Source: Saprospiraceae bacterium (GTDB taxonomy: Bacteria; Bacteroidota; Bacteroidia; Chitinophagales; Saprospiraceae). From it: a stretch of 48,600 nt of DNA. The notes under the pieces were generated by a model that was not told where the DNA came from, did not search any database, and saw only the letters and a program-made list of their open reading frames with translations. The DNA lies in assembly GCA_020628085.1 (NCBI GenBank), contig JAHDFQ010000011.1:1-48600 (forward strand), given 5' to 3'. Every line of letters starts with the position of its first letter. The stretch's first letter is position 1. The position numbers and the translations under genes were made by a program. This document shows, piece by piece, positions 1-9,261 of the stretch.

Positions 1-8
1 TAGATAAA

Positions 9-2753
9 ATGAATCTATATTTCGGACTCGAACTAGACGATATGTGCTATCCTTTTAGTCAACAGAATTTGACTGGAACGAGTGTAGTCAATACTCAAGA
101 ATTGCTTCATTTTTTTGAAGATCATTTGGGCTTATCTGGACATCCTACCAATAACGAACACCTCCGCATAGAACAATATAGACAAATACTCATTCATTAT
201 TTAGATACTTATGGGACTGCTTTTTATAGCCGATCTTTTGATGCCGATCAATTTGCTACGGCAAATGAATTACTAAAAAGAAGGGACGAATTAGTTTTAG
301 AGGGTTGGGATTTTTCAGTAAATGATGACACACCCGAACGCCTTCAGGTCTTGGCAATAATGGAAGCACACATTCAGCAAACCAACCAAGATTTTATAGA
401 TAAAAAAGCCAATAAACGAGCTTTAACAGACGGATTTGCCGATCGTTTTAGAACAGTATTAAAGGAATTACCATTTAAAAAGCAACCAATTGAGAAAATA
501 TTTATCAACGAACCTTTAGAACTATTATCGTCTCATATACACCAATTATTTTCGATTTTGAAAGAAAAAGGGGTTCAGATTTCCTCTATCTATAAACAAG
601 AACATACTAAAACGCCATCAACAGATTTAGAAAAATGGCAATTTGCCTTAGAAAATAAAACCCCAAAACAAACACTAACGGGTGATGGTAGTTTGGTGAT
701 TATCAAAGGAAAACGAGAAACACAGTTGGCGAGTTATCTATCTAAAATTTTAGTACAAGACACTGAATTTAGACCGCTATGTATTATTCCTGAAAAAAAT
801 AGAGCCCTAGATAATGCCCTAATCCAAGAAGGATTACCCAGTTTAGGTATTTTATCCGCATCTTCTGCTCGTCCTAGCCTACAATTACTCAAATTGGTCA
901 CAACATTTTTATGGAATCCGATTGACCCCTACAAAATATTGGAATTTGTATCGTTAACCATTAAGCCACTGCACGATGAATTAGCAAGAAGAATAGCTCA
1001 GCAAATGGCAAGAACACCAGGTATATTGAGCAGTAGTTGGAACGCTATGATTGCTCGGTTTTTTGAAGAATTAGAAGAACGGGCAAAAGTAGATACTCGA
1101 ATTGATGTTCAACAAACTCGTTTTCAATATAATTTCTGGTTTCGACGAACTCGATACAATACTAATCAAGGTGTTCCAAAGGAAGATGTAACGGATATTT
1201 TCTTTTATATAAGTCAGTGGGCTTTTCAAGAGTTTGAAGACGGAGGAAGCGTCAATTCTTCACTTATTGTATTAAGTGAGCAAGCTAAACGGATTCAAGA
1301 CTTGGTGGAAACTTTACCTGATGCACAAACACATTTGTCTGCCTTAGAATTGGAGCGAATTGTCCGAACTATTTATGAACCTTCACCCGTTGTCTTTAAC
1401 GAAAGAGCGGTTGGACATTTACCTTATGTGTATAATCCAAGTGCGATTACGACCGCTGCGGATGAAGTTTTATGGTGGAATTTTACACATTATGACCCAG
1501 GTCATTTCTTCTCTTGTTGGTACACGAATGAAATTGATTATTTGAATAAACAGGGTATAGTTTTAGAAAGTCCTGTCCAGAAAAATCAACGAGGTTTATG
1601 GCAGCGTAAACGACCTATTTTATTAGCCAAAAATCGATTGATTTTGGTGATACCAGAAATGGTAAATGGTAAAGAAATACAACCACATGCTTTAAAAGGG
1701 GATTTGGAAGCGGCTTTTGATAATTTTGAATTGATTGAGTTTGATATCAATACCGAAAAAGGAAAAGCACAGTTTGAACAGTATATTAGTGTTCCTTATA
1801 AAACAGCTTTATCGCCTCGTCAATTGGGACAGCCTGTTTCGTTTATTAATGTCAATACACCTGAATTAGGACAACGTGATTATGAGACGTTTACCAGTTT
1901 AGAATCGTTGTTTTACTATCCGTATCAGTGGGTTTTCCGTTATAAAATAAAACTCATTAAATCGTCGATTTTAAGTATTGTTCCTGACGTGACTTTAATG
2001 GGAAATTTATCGCATCGGTTTTTTGAATTATTATTAAAAGAAGACATCACTAATTGGACGAAAGAACAAGTGGAGGAATGGATTGATTCAGAAGCACCTC
2101 GATTATTTGCTCGGGAAGGTGCAACGATGTTGATGTATGGGCGAGAGCCAGAACGTTTGGCTTTTTTAAATCGAGTGAAATATGCTGCTTGGAGTTTGGT
2201 GTATATGATTCAATCCAATGGTTGGAGGGTAATGTCAACAGAAATGAATTTGGACGGCGCATTAAATTTGACACCCATTCGAGCAAAGGCAGATGTAGTG
2301 CTTGAAAAAGGCGATCAACATGTGGTCATCGACTTAAAATGGCGAGGGGCAAAGCGCCGAGAGTTACTCATAAAAAATGAAGAAGATTTACAGTTAACCA
2401 TGTATGCACGTCTGGTTACGGACGATGATCGAATTGCAGATACGGCTTATTTTATTATTGAAAACGGTAAAATGATTGCTCGCAGTAATCAATCTTTTAC
2501 ACAAGCATTGGCGGTTACTCCAGATAGTGATTTGATGGATGTACAGCATCGAATGTGGACAAAAATCAATCAAACCTACCAATGGCGAATCGATCAATTG
2601 CAACAAGGAAAAGTGGAAATTAGAACCGAACAAACCTTATTAGATTTGGAAGATATTTATGCTGAAGAAGGTGAATTGTTTGATATTTTAGAAATGAAAA
2701 GTCGGAATGCGCCTTTTGATGATTATAAAACGTTGATAAATTTAGTGGAGTAA
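9..2753 (+). CDS. PD-(D/E)XK nuclease family protein (AddB/RecB C-terminal nuclease type)
   Basis: A 914-residue protein whose C-terminal part carries a RecB/AddB-type nuclease core: Asp762, the IDLKW strand with Asp775 and Lys777, then Gln795 and Tyr799 in a DLQLTMYA helix. This family (PDDEXK_1) cuts DNA in AddAB/RecBCD-like end resection. The N-terminal 700 residues look like the degenerate helicase-like part of Bacteroidota AddB-type proteins; I see no Walker A motif and no four-cysteine Fe-S cluster. The frame stays open to the window edge (only two codons precede the ATG), so the start at 9 is plausible from protein architecture but a longer gene cannot be excluded. An AddA/UvrD-like helicase would be expected just upstream, outside the window. 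The domain call is firm; the exact pathway role is inferred. Confidence 0.8.
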   Translation: MNLYFGLELDDMCYPFSQQNLTGTSVVNTQELLHFFEDHLGLSGHPTNNEHLRIEQYRQILIHYLDTYGTAFYSRSFDADQFATANELLKRRDELVLEGWDFSVNDDTPERLQVLAIMEAHIQQTNQDFIDKKANKRALTDGFADRFRTVLKELPFKKQPIEKIFINEPLELLSSHIHQLFSILKEKGVQISSIYKQEHTKTPSTDLEKWQFALENKTPKQTLTGDGSLVIIKGKRETQLASYLSKILVQDTEFRPLCIIPEKNRALDNALIQEGLPSLGILSASSARPSLQLLKLVTTFLWNPIDPYKILEFVSLTIKPLHDELARRIAQQMARTPGILSSSWNAMIARFFEELEERAKVDTRIDVQQTRFQYNFWFRRTRYNTNQGVPKEDVTDIFFYISQWAFQEFEDGGSVNSSLIVLSEQAKRIQDLVETLPDAQTHLSALELERIVRTIYEPSPVVFNERAVGHLPYVYNPSAITTAADEVLWWNFTHYDPGHFFSCWYTNEIDYLNKQGIVLESPVQKNQRGLWQRKRPILLAKNRLILVIPEMVNGKEIQPHALKGDLEAAFDNFELIEFDINTEKGKAQFEQYISVPYKTALSPRQLGQPVSFINVNTPELGQRDYETFTSLESLFYYPYQWVFRYKIKLIKSSILSIVPDVTLMGNLSHRFFELLLKEDITNWTKEQVEEWIDSEAPRLFAREGATMLMYGREPERLAFLNRVKYAAWSLVYMIQSNGWRVMSTEMNLDGALNLTPIRAKADVVLEKGDQHVVIDLKWRGAKRRELLIKNEEDLQLTMYARLVTDDDRIADTAYFIIENGKMIARSNQSFTQALAVTPDSDLMDVQHRMWTKINQTYQWRIDQLQQGKVEIRTEQTLLDLEDIYAEEGELFDILEMKSRNAPFDDYKTLINLVE

Positions 2754-2784
2754 ATTTAAAATTCAAACTTCGTTTATTAAGTAA

Positions 2785-2818
2785 AATAGCCGTTTATTCC
2801 TATAAATAAACGGCTATT
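2785..2818. terminator. Bidirectional intrinsic terminator between convergent genes
   Basis: A perfect 14-bp inverted repeat (2785-2798 with 2805-2818) encloses a 6-nt loop, with A/T-rich flanks. It sits between the stop of the nuclease gene (plus) and the stop of the coiled-coil gene (minus), the expected place for a shared terminator. Neither side has a long uninterrupted U-run, so strength is uncertain. Confidence 0.8.
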
Positions 2819-2844
2819 CTGTTAAACGTATCTTTCTAAAAATA

Positions 2845-3846
2845 CTATTTCAGCGTACATGTTCCGCTTCCTGCTAGGTAGCCTTCGTTGTACACTTCAA
2901 GCTCATACGTTCCTTTTTGAAAAGGTACATTTGGTGCCCAATCCATACAATAAAAACCATCTGCATCAGCAAGGTCGTAATCAATATCTTTGATTTGTGT
3001 GTAACGGATTTCTTCTCCTGTTCGAGTATTGGTAAATACGCCAGAACCCATTTCTTCAATTGCCATCGTTTCGCCAACAGGATTAATAACTCGTATCATA
3101 AAGCGTTCTTTGCCAGAACCTGCCAATTTATTAGGCGTTGTATTGAAACAAACTTTTAACTGATCGACGTTTTTGGCGTATGTTTTCATAACCGCTTTTC
3201 CTGATTTTTTGATAGTCCAGCCCGTTGCAGTAACGCCTTTAACCTTCACGACAGAAGCAAAATCTACCTTAGTCGTTAAATCTTCTTTAATGACTTCTAA
3301 TTCTTCTTTTTCTGATACTAGAACTTTCTTTTCAGATGTTAAATTCGAAACATTGGTACGCTCAATATTAAGGTCTTCTGTCAACTTAGTTTTGTCTTTG
3401 TTTAGATTGACATTTGCATCAGCGAGTTGCGCATTTTGCTCTTTCAAAGCTTGGATTTCAGCTAAATATTGACTCGTTTGAGAACGTAGGGTCGCCAATT
3501 CATCTTTAGCGGAGGCTAAATTTCGTTTATTTCGTTTGTTAGAACTCAATAAACTATCCACCTTATCTTTTTGGGCTTTCAATTCTTCTTTTTGACCCTC
3601 AATTAGTGCATTCAATTCTTCGTTATCACCCTTCATTTCATCTAAATCAGAAAGGGCGGTGTGATAATCTTCTTCCAATTCCGTTTTTAAAGCCATCACT
3701 TCTTCTAGTTCCATGGCTTGAGATTTGAGCTGCTTATCTTGGTTTACTTTATTGAATAGAAGGAAAGCAATTAGACCTAATAATAGGACTCCAATCACAA
3801 TTGCTACTGCGGTTATTCTTTGTTTAGAATCATTTGAATCCGTCAT
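2845..3846 (-). CDS. Membrane-anchored coiled-coil protein of unknown function
   Basis: 333 residues. A short polar N-terminus is followed by one hydrophobic segment (about residues 12-31), which should act as an uncleaved anchor. Residues about 35-195 are a heptad-rich coiled coil with many Glu, Lys, Leu and Asn. The C-terminal 130 residues look like a compact beta-rich domain with Trp/Gly/Cys positions (CFNTTP, FYCMDW, ending GSGTCTLK). The topology suggests a periplasmic stalk carrying a globular head. Similar architectures are scattered through Bacteroidota as hypothetical or SMC-like proteins, but the SMC label reflects the coiled coil only. I do not recognise the head domain. The gene seems to be monocistronic, with 292 bp of AT-rich DNA upstream. 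Confidence 0.75.
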   Translation of the reverse strand: MTDSNDSKQRITAVAIVIGVLLLGLIAFLLFNKVNQDKQLKSQAMELEEVMALKTELEEDYHTALSDLDEMKGDNEELNALIEGQKEELKAQKDKVDSLLSSNKRNKRNLASAKDELATLRSQTSQYLAEIQALKEQNAQLADANVNLNKDKTKLTEDLNIERTNVSNLTSEKKVLVSEKEELEVIKEDLTTKVDFASVVKVKGVTATGWTIKKSGKAVMKTYAKNVDQLKVCFNTTPNKLAGSGKERFMIRVINPVGETMAIEEMGSGVFTNTRTGEEIRYTQIKDIDYDLADADGFYCMDWAPNVPFQKGTYELEVYNEGYLAGSGTCTLK

Positions 3847-4138
3847 AATTTCTTTTTTTGGTTGAATAATGGTTTCGTATTATGTTTAATTTAGTACATT
3901 TTTGATGTAATTATAATACGATTTATGGGCTTCATGTAGTATGAATAGGCTAGGCGTCTTTATTTTATTAGTACAAATTTAACATTTAAAATACATATTT
4001 TATAAATGATGCCTAAGTAGTTTTACCATCAACTTATATTATGCAATATAAATATGTTTTGAACCTTTTGCATCCATGAAAACAAGGAATTTATAAAGTG
4101 AAAACCCTGATTTTATACATGAAAAATGAGTATTGAGC
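3847..4138. other. Intergenic region upstream of the coiled-coil gene
   Basis: 292 bases of very AT-rich DNA. The only signal I can point to is a minus-strand -7-like box, TAAATTTG (3974-3981 on the plus strand reads CAAATTTA), about 130 bases upstream of the coiled-coil start. No TTG lies 20 bases upstream of it, so it is a weak promoter candidate. No RNA structure or small gene was seen. Confidence 0.3.
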
Positions 4139-5356
4139 CTAATAAACGGAATAAATGATCTTTTTACGTCCAATATTTCCCGATTCATCACGGGCAACAA
4201 GATCTATCTGAAAGGCACTTCTATCATCAGATTGAAAATAAAAATTGGGTGCGGTAGTTTTAAAACGGGTATATTCACCACTTTTCCAAAAAAGCTGAGG
4301 TGTGAAAAACGGTTTATCAGCAATCATTACAGAACTATTTGGCAGGACTTGATAATATAAGTTTATTTTTCGTCGTATCCTACTGGCTTTAATATACGAA
4401 ATAATGACATCATTATAAATAAGAGTTGGTACAATGGAATGGGTCGACTGAATGACATTACTAGGTGAAAAAATCAAACTATCATACAATATAAATGATT
4501 GATTTAGATTATCAAATATATTGAGTTTGTCAATATCAATTAACATAACGGTCTGATCGCTACAATTGGTTTTTGTGAAGGATGTGGCACGATGTTGAGG
4601 TAGTAAGGTTTTATAATCTGTTTCTTTAAGTGATTTTCTTTGATTTAAAACGCCTTCAAAAAAAGCTTGATTTCCCAGATATGTACAATCATAAGGTACT
4701 TTAAACATAAATAAATTATCAAAACCAGCATTCGTCATGACATCACTAACCGACATCGAAATATCTGCTTTTACAAACCGACCTTTTTTATCTTTTATTT
4801 GAATAACAGGTTCAACCTTAGATCGTTTGGCAACGTTTGGATTTCTCGTTTTTAATGAAATGTTCAACTGTTCTTTTTTTAGAATTGAAGTTTTTCGAGT
4901 GCTTTGTTCCGTTGTTGGAAGTGGTTCAAAATCGCTATAAATTGGAATAGATATTTCAGCCAAGTTTAGAATTGATTTGGTTGGGGTATCGAATACTTGA
5001 ATAACTAAATTATAATAATTTGAGGCTAACTGATAAGGAATATCAATTTGACCCGATTGTCGCAACGTTCCTTCGGATGAAATAAATTGAGAATGTATTA
5101 TTTTTTGAGCTGCGTCTGAAAGGCTAATTTTTAACTGTATAGATTGATTTAAAAATTTATTGGATTGAAAAATAGTAAAATACACCCGTTCACCTGTAAC
5201 GTAAAACCCTTTATCCAAATGCACATACATTTTATCTGCTTCATTGGTCAATTCAGTCGCTTTCAATGAATTGAAACTTGTTAATAGAAAAAGTATAGTG
5301 ATACAACAGAGAACATTTATTTTAAATATACATTGATGTTGGTATTGATTATTCAT
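4139..5356 (-). CDS. Exported MG2-like (macroglobulin-type) domain protein, short form
   Basis: 405 residues with a hydrophobic signal peptide (about residues 13-34, cleavage near LKATE). Residues about 43-140 match the MG2-like beta-sandwich seen in Bacteroidota surface proteins, starting with the typical YVHLDKGFYVTGERVYF strand pair. The extreme C-terminus (PQLFWKSGEYTRFKT to the end) resembles the closing beta-domain of the same proteins, where it usually reads like a 'YWNP..' segment followed by a DxxG turn. Family members are usually much longer and often end in a TonB plug or carboxypeptidase-regulatory domain; here both are missing. The gene starts 8 bp after the stop of the STN-domain gene, so the two are probably co-transcribed and translationally linked. 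Role unknown; periplasmic or surface location is inferred. Confidence 0.65.
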   Translation of the reverse strand: MNNQYQHQCIFKINVLCCITILFLLTSFNSLKATELTNEADKMYVHLDKGFYVTGERVYFTIFQSNKFLNQSIQLKISLSDAAQKIIHSQFISSEGTLRQSGQIDIPYQLASNYYNLVIQVFDTPTKSILNLAEISIPIYSDFEPLPTTEQSTRKTSILKKEQLNISLKTRNPNVAKRSKVEPVIQIKDKKGRFVKADISMSVSDVMTNAGFDNLFMFKVPYDCTYLGNQAFFEGVLNQRKSLKETDYKTLLPQHRATSFTKTNCSDQTVMLIDIDKLNIFDNLNQSFILYDSLIFSPSNVIQSTHSIVPTLIYNDVIISYIKASRIRRKINLYYQVLPNSSVMIADKPFFTPQLFWKSGEYTRFKTTAPNFYFQSDDRSAFQIDLVARDESGNIGRKKIIYSVY

Positions 5357-5364
5357 ATTTGGGT

Positions 5365-6039
5365 TTATTTAGACATAAAAATTTTGATGACTCCACTGCT
5401 ATATACATCAATAGCTTGCTCGACAGTTTGATAGAAAGGATGTTCCACTTTTAAAATATATTGCCCTGCCACAAGACTGATTCGAGCCAGACCTTTTTTA
5501 TCACTATGATCGGTTTCACTGTTGTAATAGACGCTTACTTTTGCACCTCGAATAGCCTTTTGATCTTGTTGTATAATTTTTATTCGTAGGTCAGCATAGT
5601 CATCAGCACCAAGTAGATTATATTGACCAATTTTGAGCATATTACTATTCAAAGTTGATTGATTAGAATCTGAAAATCGTTGATAATGAAGTGCCGTCTG
5701 TTCTGTTTCTACTACATTTTTGGGAAGAATAACGATAGCATAATCTCTATAATTCAAAAAATCCAAATCACTAAATGCAAGAATATCAGCAACTATTTCT
5801 GGAATGTCTGAATGTGTATATTTCTTTGAAAATGATCGAGTTGGGAGCGTTGATTTTTCGTAATAAACAGACCAGTGTGTTGTGTTTTCAATATATTGAA
5901 ACATTTCTTCCATGGTTTGATCGATAAATTCCATAGAATATCGCTGCTCTGACGGAATTTGAGAACATAAATATACTGGTATAAAAAGCATAAAAAAGTT
6001 GCACCACCAACATTTTTGAATGTTGAAAAAGGGATTCAT
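5365..6039 (-). CDS. Exported STN plus carboxypeptidase-regulatory-like domain protein, no TonB barrel
   Basis: 224 residues. An N-terminal hydrophobic stretch (about 10-26) looks like a signal peptide. Residues about 34-105 resemble an STN domain (secretin/TonB short N-terminal domain): amphipathic TMEEMFQYIENTT helix, then a beta-hairpin and a DIPEIVADIL helix. Residues about 150-222 resemble a carboxypeptidase-regulatory/PEGA beta-sandwich (IRGAKVSVYYN, then AGQYILKVEHPFYQ). In Bacteroidota this pair normally forms the N-terminus of FecA-type TonB-dependent receptors that talk to an anti-sigma factor. Here the protein stops before any plug or barrel, and an MG2-like protein follows 8 bp later. 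It may be an independent periplasmic sensor or carrier, or a remnant. No FecI/FecR genes are nearby. Confidence 0.6.
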   Translation of the reverse strand: MNPFFNIQKCWWCNFFMLFIPVYLCSQIPSEQRYSMEFIDQTMEEMFQYIENTTHWSVYYEKSTLPTRSFSKKYTHSDIPEIVADILAFSDLDFLNYRDYAIVILPKNVVETEQTALHYQRFSDSNQSTLNSNMLKIGQYNLLGADDYADLRIKIIQQDQKAIRGAKVSVYYNSETDHSDKKGLARISLVAGQYILKVEHPFYQTVEQAIDVYSSGVIKIFMSK

Positions 6040-6194
6040 AATTTAGTATTACTACATGATTGCGTAACCAAATAAAATGTGGTGTGTATGAGTAGCTAAA
6101 AGGAGTGGTAGATTGATTCTACATATTTATAATACGCAAATATAATATTTTTTATTATCAAAAAGGTGTTTTTTTATTTTGAAAGATATAAATA
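6040..6194. other. Upstream region of the STN/MG2-like gene pair
   Basis: AT-rich DNA ahead of the STN-domain gene. A minus-strand -7-like box TATATTTG (plus-strand CAAATATA at 6137-6144) lies about 100 bases before the start codon. The position 20 bases further upstream has no TTG, so only the -7 element is supported. Confidence 0.3.
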
Positions 6195-6297
6195 GGGGAT
6201 GTATGGCAAATTATCGTTTTAATTTGCTACGGAGGCACTAAGGCGCAGAGTCTTAAATAGCTATACACTTTCTAGCGCGATAATTTGTTATACACCC
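6195..6297. repeat. Palindrome-flanked short element with phased 'GGCACTAAGGCGCAGAG' core
   Basis: About 103 bases bounded by near-perfect inverted arms: 6195-6216 and 6278-6297 pair over roughly 20 positions with two mismatches and one bulge. The interior contains a G-rich stretch at 6231-6250 (GGAGGCACTAAGGCGCAGAG) that resembles short phased repeats found scattered in Bacteroidota genomes. The base composition differs from the AT-rich surroundings. It lies 20 bp beyond the stop of the flippase gene and upstream of the STN gene. It has no coding capacity, and a MITE-like or REP-like mobile repeat is the best guess. Confidence 0.5.
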
Positions 6298-6317
6298 AAA
6301 CAGGAGTAAAGAAGCTA

Positions 6318-7577
6318 TCATTTCCAAATCTCACCAAGTTTCCCCAAATAGTACAAATAAATTGCACTAAGCACTAAACCAATTATACCAAACCCAATGA
6401 CGGCATCTAATGCTAAACAGCACAAACCCATAGCGATCAAAATGCCAGCTTGACCAATAAATAAAATGATATTGTACAATAATTGAGCTTTAAGTTTGAG
6501 TTTTATATCAATTAAATAAGTAAGTGGATGGGAGATAAATTTGATGAAAATCCAAGGCATCAACCAACTGGCATATAAGCCCGAGATGCGATATGATTCT
6601 CCGAAGGCAAATGCAAAAATGTGTTCCCCAAAGAAAAAGGCAATCAAACCAGGAACGACACTAATCAATATCATATATTTTAGAGTGGATCGGCTTAAAT
6701 CCTTTAAAGCTGTTCCACCTAAGTGATGTGCTTTTGTTGCTTTTTCGTAATAAACCGTACTCACACTACCTCCAATTAAATTGATGGGCGCGTATAACAC
6801 ACGACGAGCAATATTGAAAAAACCAACGGTAGCTTCACCAAAGTATCTTGGTAAAATCAAAAAGGGTGCTTCGGAAGCTAGTGTATTAAACCAGTTTCCT
6901 GATACCCCATATTGTATAAATTGTTTATAATTTTTAGCGGATTGAAGGACTTGTTTTTGATTAAAATACCAATGTTTGGGTAACTCACTACTCCAAAAAG
7001 CGATCATGAAATGCACGATTTGACCTGCTACTAAACCAATTATCAATCCCCAAAGATGATATCCCATTAGACCTAAAATCAAAGAAAAAATGACGGTTAC
7101 TAACGACTGCGCAAAACGAGATGTAGAAATAGATTTATACTTTTGAAGACGATTGAGCCAAAATCCTAATGGCATAATAATACCTTCTACAAACACACTA
7201 ATAGGTAATAAAAGTAAAATATCATCTAAACCTGTATCGACCTCAGGATAAACAATAGGCATCCAAATACTTGAAAGTAGAGCTAGGAGTAAAGTGAAAA
7301 ATCCGACCAAAACATTGATAGATAGACATAAATTCAGCACCTGAACTGCTTCTTGATCCGTTTTAGGGAGAACGATTGCTGCCTCATAACCCCCATTAGT
7401 TATTAAACGTAGCAATAAACTTATAGAAAAAAAGATACCCCAAAGACCTATATATTCTTCGGGGTATATTCTTGTATAGGCAAACATCGCCAGAATACTA
7501 ATGATTTGACCGCCTCCCACACCGAGCATCAATGTACCTACATTTTTGAGATAATCAGAGCGGAGGAGCTGCTTCAT
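6318..7577 (-). CDS. Wzx-like polysaccharide flippase (MOP/MATE superfamily)
   Basis: 419 residues, almost entirely hydrophobic, with about 12 predicted membrane spans starting at residue 14. The N-terminus (YLKNVGTLMLGVGGGQIISIL, then FAYTRIYPEEYIGLWGIFFS) is typical of the polysaccharide biosynthesis flippase family (RfbX/Wzx), including the position after the first helix where the edge of the second span contains a Y-x-P-E-E-Y motif. Such proteins flip undecaprenyl-linked oligosaccharides across the inner membrane. The start lies 9 bp after the stop of the saccharopine dehydrogenase gene, so they share a transcript although their functions are unrelated. No glycosyltransferase cluster is adjacent; the only glycosyltransferase in the window is 39 kb away. 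Confidence 0.85.
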   Translation of the reverse strand: MKQLLRSDYLKNVGTLMLGVGGGQIISILAMFAYTRIYPEEYIGLWGIFFSISLLLRLITNGGYEAAIVLPKTDQEAVQVLNLCLSINVLVGFFTLLLALLSSIWMPIVYPEVDTGLDDILLLLPISVFVEGIIMPLGFWLNRLQKYKSISTSRFAQSLVTVIFSLILGLMGYHLWGLIIGLVAGQIVHFMIAFWSSELPKHWYFNQKQVLQSAKNYKQFIQYGVSGNWFNTLASEAPFLILPRYFGEATVGFFNIARRVLYAPINLIGGSVSTVYYEKATKAHHLGGTALKDLSRSTLKYMILISVVPGLIAFFFGEHIFAFAFGESYRISGLYASWLMPWIFIKFISHPLTYLIDIKLKLKAQLLYNIILFIGQAGILIAMGLCCLALDAVIGFGIIGLVLSAIYLYYLGKLGEIWK

Positions 7578-7586
7578 AAATTTTAA

Positions 7587-8921
7587 TTATAGATCAATTT
7601 CTTTTTCTATAAACTCAACGCCATATTCTTTTAACTCTTCCAAGACGGGTTCATAGACTTGTTTCATTACTGGAATATTAACGCCTGTTGTTTTGATTTG
7701 ACCTTGCATCACTAAACGTACAAAAATACCCATAGGTAAACCTACTAAACGTGCCATGGCCGTATCAGTAGCGTCTACGCCTTTTAAAACCAATGTTGAG
7801 ATCAGACATTTTTTCTTACCTTTTAGTTTGTATTCAAACTCATGCTGCATGATAATCATGTCCTTATCCGTTTTCTTCAATTTCCATTTATCCAATAGTA
7901 ATTCTTCTAAAATTAAAGCAGGTGTCGCATTGGGTAAGTTGATTTTTTTCTTGCGGAATAAACCGAGCCACTCTAGCTTTTGCATGACTTCTGAATTGGG
8001 TTCTTCTCGTATTAAATGTGCAATTTTTTCCTTTACTGAATTACCTGGTTCATCACTCGTAAAGGCTTCCATTAAAGCATGATAGGTCAATTTTTCAGAA
8101 TCCAATATAGGATAAGTACCGTTGGTTAATCCAATTTTGACCAAAGCAGCCCAAGCATCGCAAAAGCCTTTTGCTCGGATTGTTCCCCTAAGAATATTTG
8201 GTATATCTTTTAGACCGTAGACCTCTCTGTATAACAATGAATCTCTATTGGCATACACTTCATATTCGCCCATTCCTTGTATATCAACGGGTCGATATTT
8301 AGTAAATAATCGTCGATATGGAATATATTTGTATTTTCCACCTTCTAAATATTGAGCTGTTCCACGTCCTGCGGTTACTACATTTCTAGGATTCCAAGTA
8401 AATTTATAATGCCAAGGATTGTCATCACTTTCAGGCGCAATTAACCCTCCAGTATAAGAACGAAAAGCGGTTAATTTTCCACCATTTTCCTTGATTTCTT
8501 CAATTTTTTGCATAGCCGACATGTGGTCAATTCCTGGATCAAGCCCCATTTCACCCATGAAAATTAAATTATTTTCACGAGCTTGATTTCCCAATTGATA
8601 CATTTCTTTTGAAACATAAGATGCCGTAATCAAATGTTTTTTTAGACGTATACAATCTTTTGCAACTTCTAAGTGTAAATGCGCAGGCAACAGTGACACC
8701 ACGACATCTGCACGTTCAATTAATTCTTTTCGGTCATTGACTTTCATGACATCTAACCAAGTTGACCGACCGTTTGGATGACCGTTCACTTTTGATTCAG
8801 CTAGTTGAGGATCAGCATCAGCAACAGTCACAAACCATTGAAATTCTTGTGCTTTTTTTAATACATAATTGATTAGAGCAATAGAGGAGCGACCTGCACC
8901 AATAATTAAAATATTATTCAT
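7587..8921 (-). CDS. Saccharopine dehydrogenase (glutamate-forming type, Lys9-like)
   Basis: 444 residues, the usual length of LYS9-like enzymes. The N-terminus is a Rossmann fold with the nucleotide motif IIGAGRSS (residues 5-12). The central LITASYVSKEM and EMGLDPGIDHMSAM segments are hallmark sequences of glutamate-forming saccharopine dehydrogenases, followed by the SYTGGLIAPES catalytic-domain strand. The reaction interconverts saccharopine with glutamate and 2-aminoadipate semialdehyde using NAD(P). In Bacteroidota this is usually a lysine-degradation enzyme, though the sequence does not fix the direction. It is first in a two-gene unit with the downstream flippase. Confidence 0.9.
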   Translation of the reverse strand: MNNILIIGAGRSSIALINYVLKKAQEFQWFVTVADADPQLAESKVNGHPNGRSTWLDVMKVNDRKELIERADVVVSLLPAHLHLEVAKDCIRLKKHLITASYVSKEMYQLGNQARENNLIFMGEMGLDPGIDHMSAMQKIEEIKENGGKLTAFRSYTGGLIAPESDDNPWHYKFTWNPRNVVTAGRGTAQYLEGGKYKYIPYRRLFTKYRPVDIQGMGEYEVYANRDSLLYREVYGLKDIPNILRGTIRAKGFCDAWAALVKIGLTNGTYPILDSEKLTYHALMEAFTSDEPGNSVKEKIAHLIREEPNSEVMQKLEWLGLFRKKKINLPNATPALILEELLLDKWKLKKTDKDMIIMQHEFEYKLKGKKKCLISTLVLKGVDATDTAMARLVGLPMGIFVRLVMQGQIKTTGVNIPVMKQVYEPVLEELKEYGVEFIEKEIDL

Positions 8922-9261
8922 TGTATTTAGGTTTAGACCTTTGTGTTCAAATGAATGAATGCAAAGCGTATAGAAATCTATATTTTATTGTTCGACATTG
9001 ATTTTTAGAAACATATTGATTTGACAAATTGGTTTTATCAATAGTGTTTCTTAAATTTTCACAATAATAAATGATTGTATCAGATTATACTACTTTTATA
9101 CAATTAAGTTTGAAAATATTGCAATGATCTAGTAGTTGTTCTATTGATTTTGAATAAATTGATGACCGATCTATTCTGAAAATGTAATTATCTTGACTTT
9201 CAATGGTGTGTAATTAATAGTTGAAAATCTAGCTTTTTGCAAGGACTAATAATACCAAAAT
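8922..9261. other. Divergent intergenic region
   Basis: 340 bases of AT-rich DNA between the diverging saccharopine dehydrogenase and small membrane protein genes, so promoters for both strands must lie here. On the plus strand a TAAGTTTG box occurs at 9105-9112, without a TTG at the 20-base spacing. On the minus strand the nearest box (CAAAGCGTA on the plus strand, 8962-8970) has one base too many in its centre. No hairpin terminator, RNA gene or small ORF is convincing. Confidence 0.3.
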
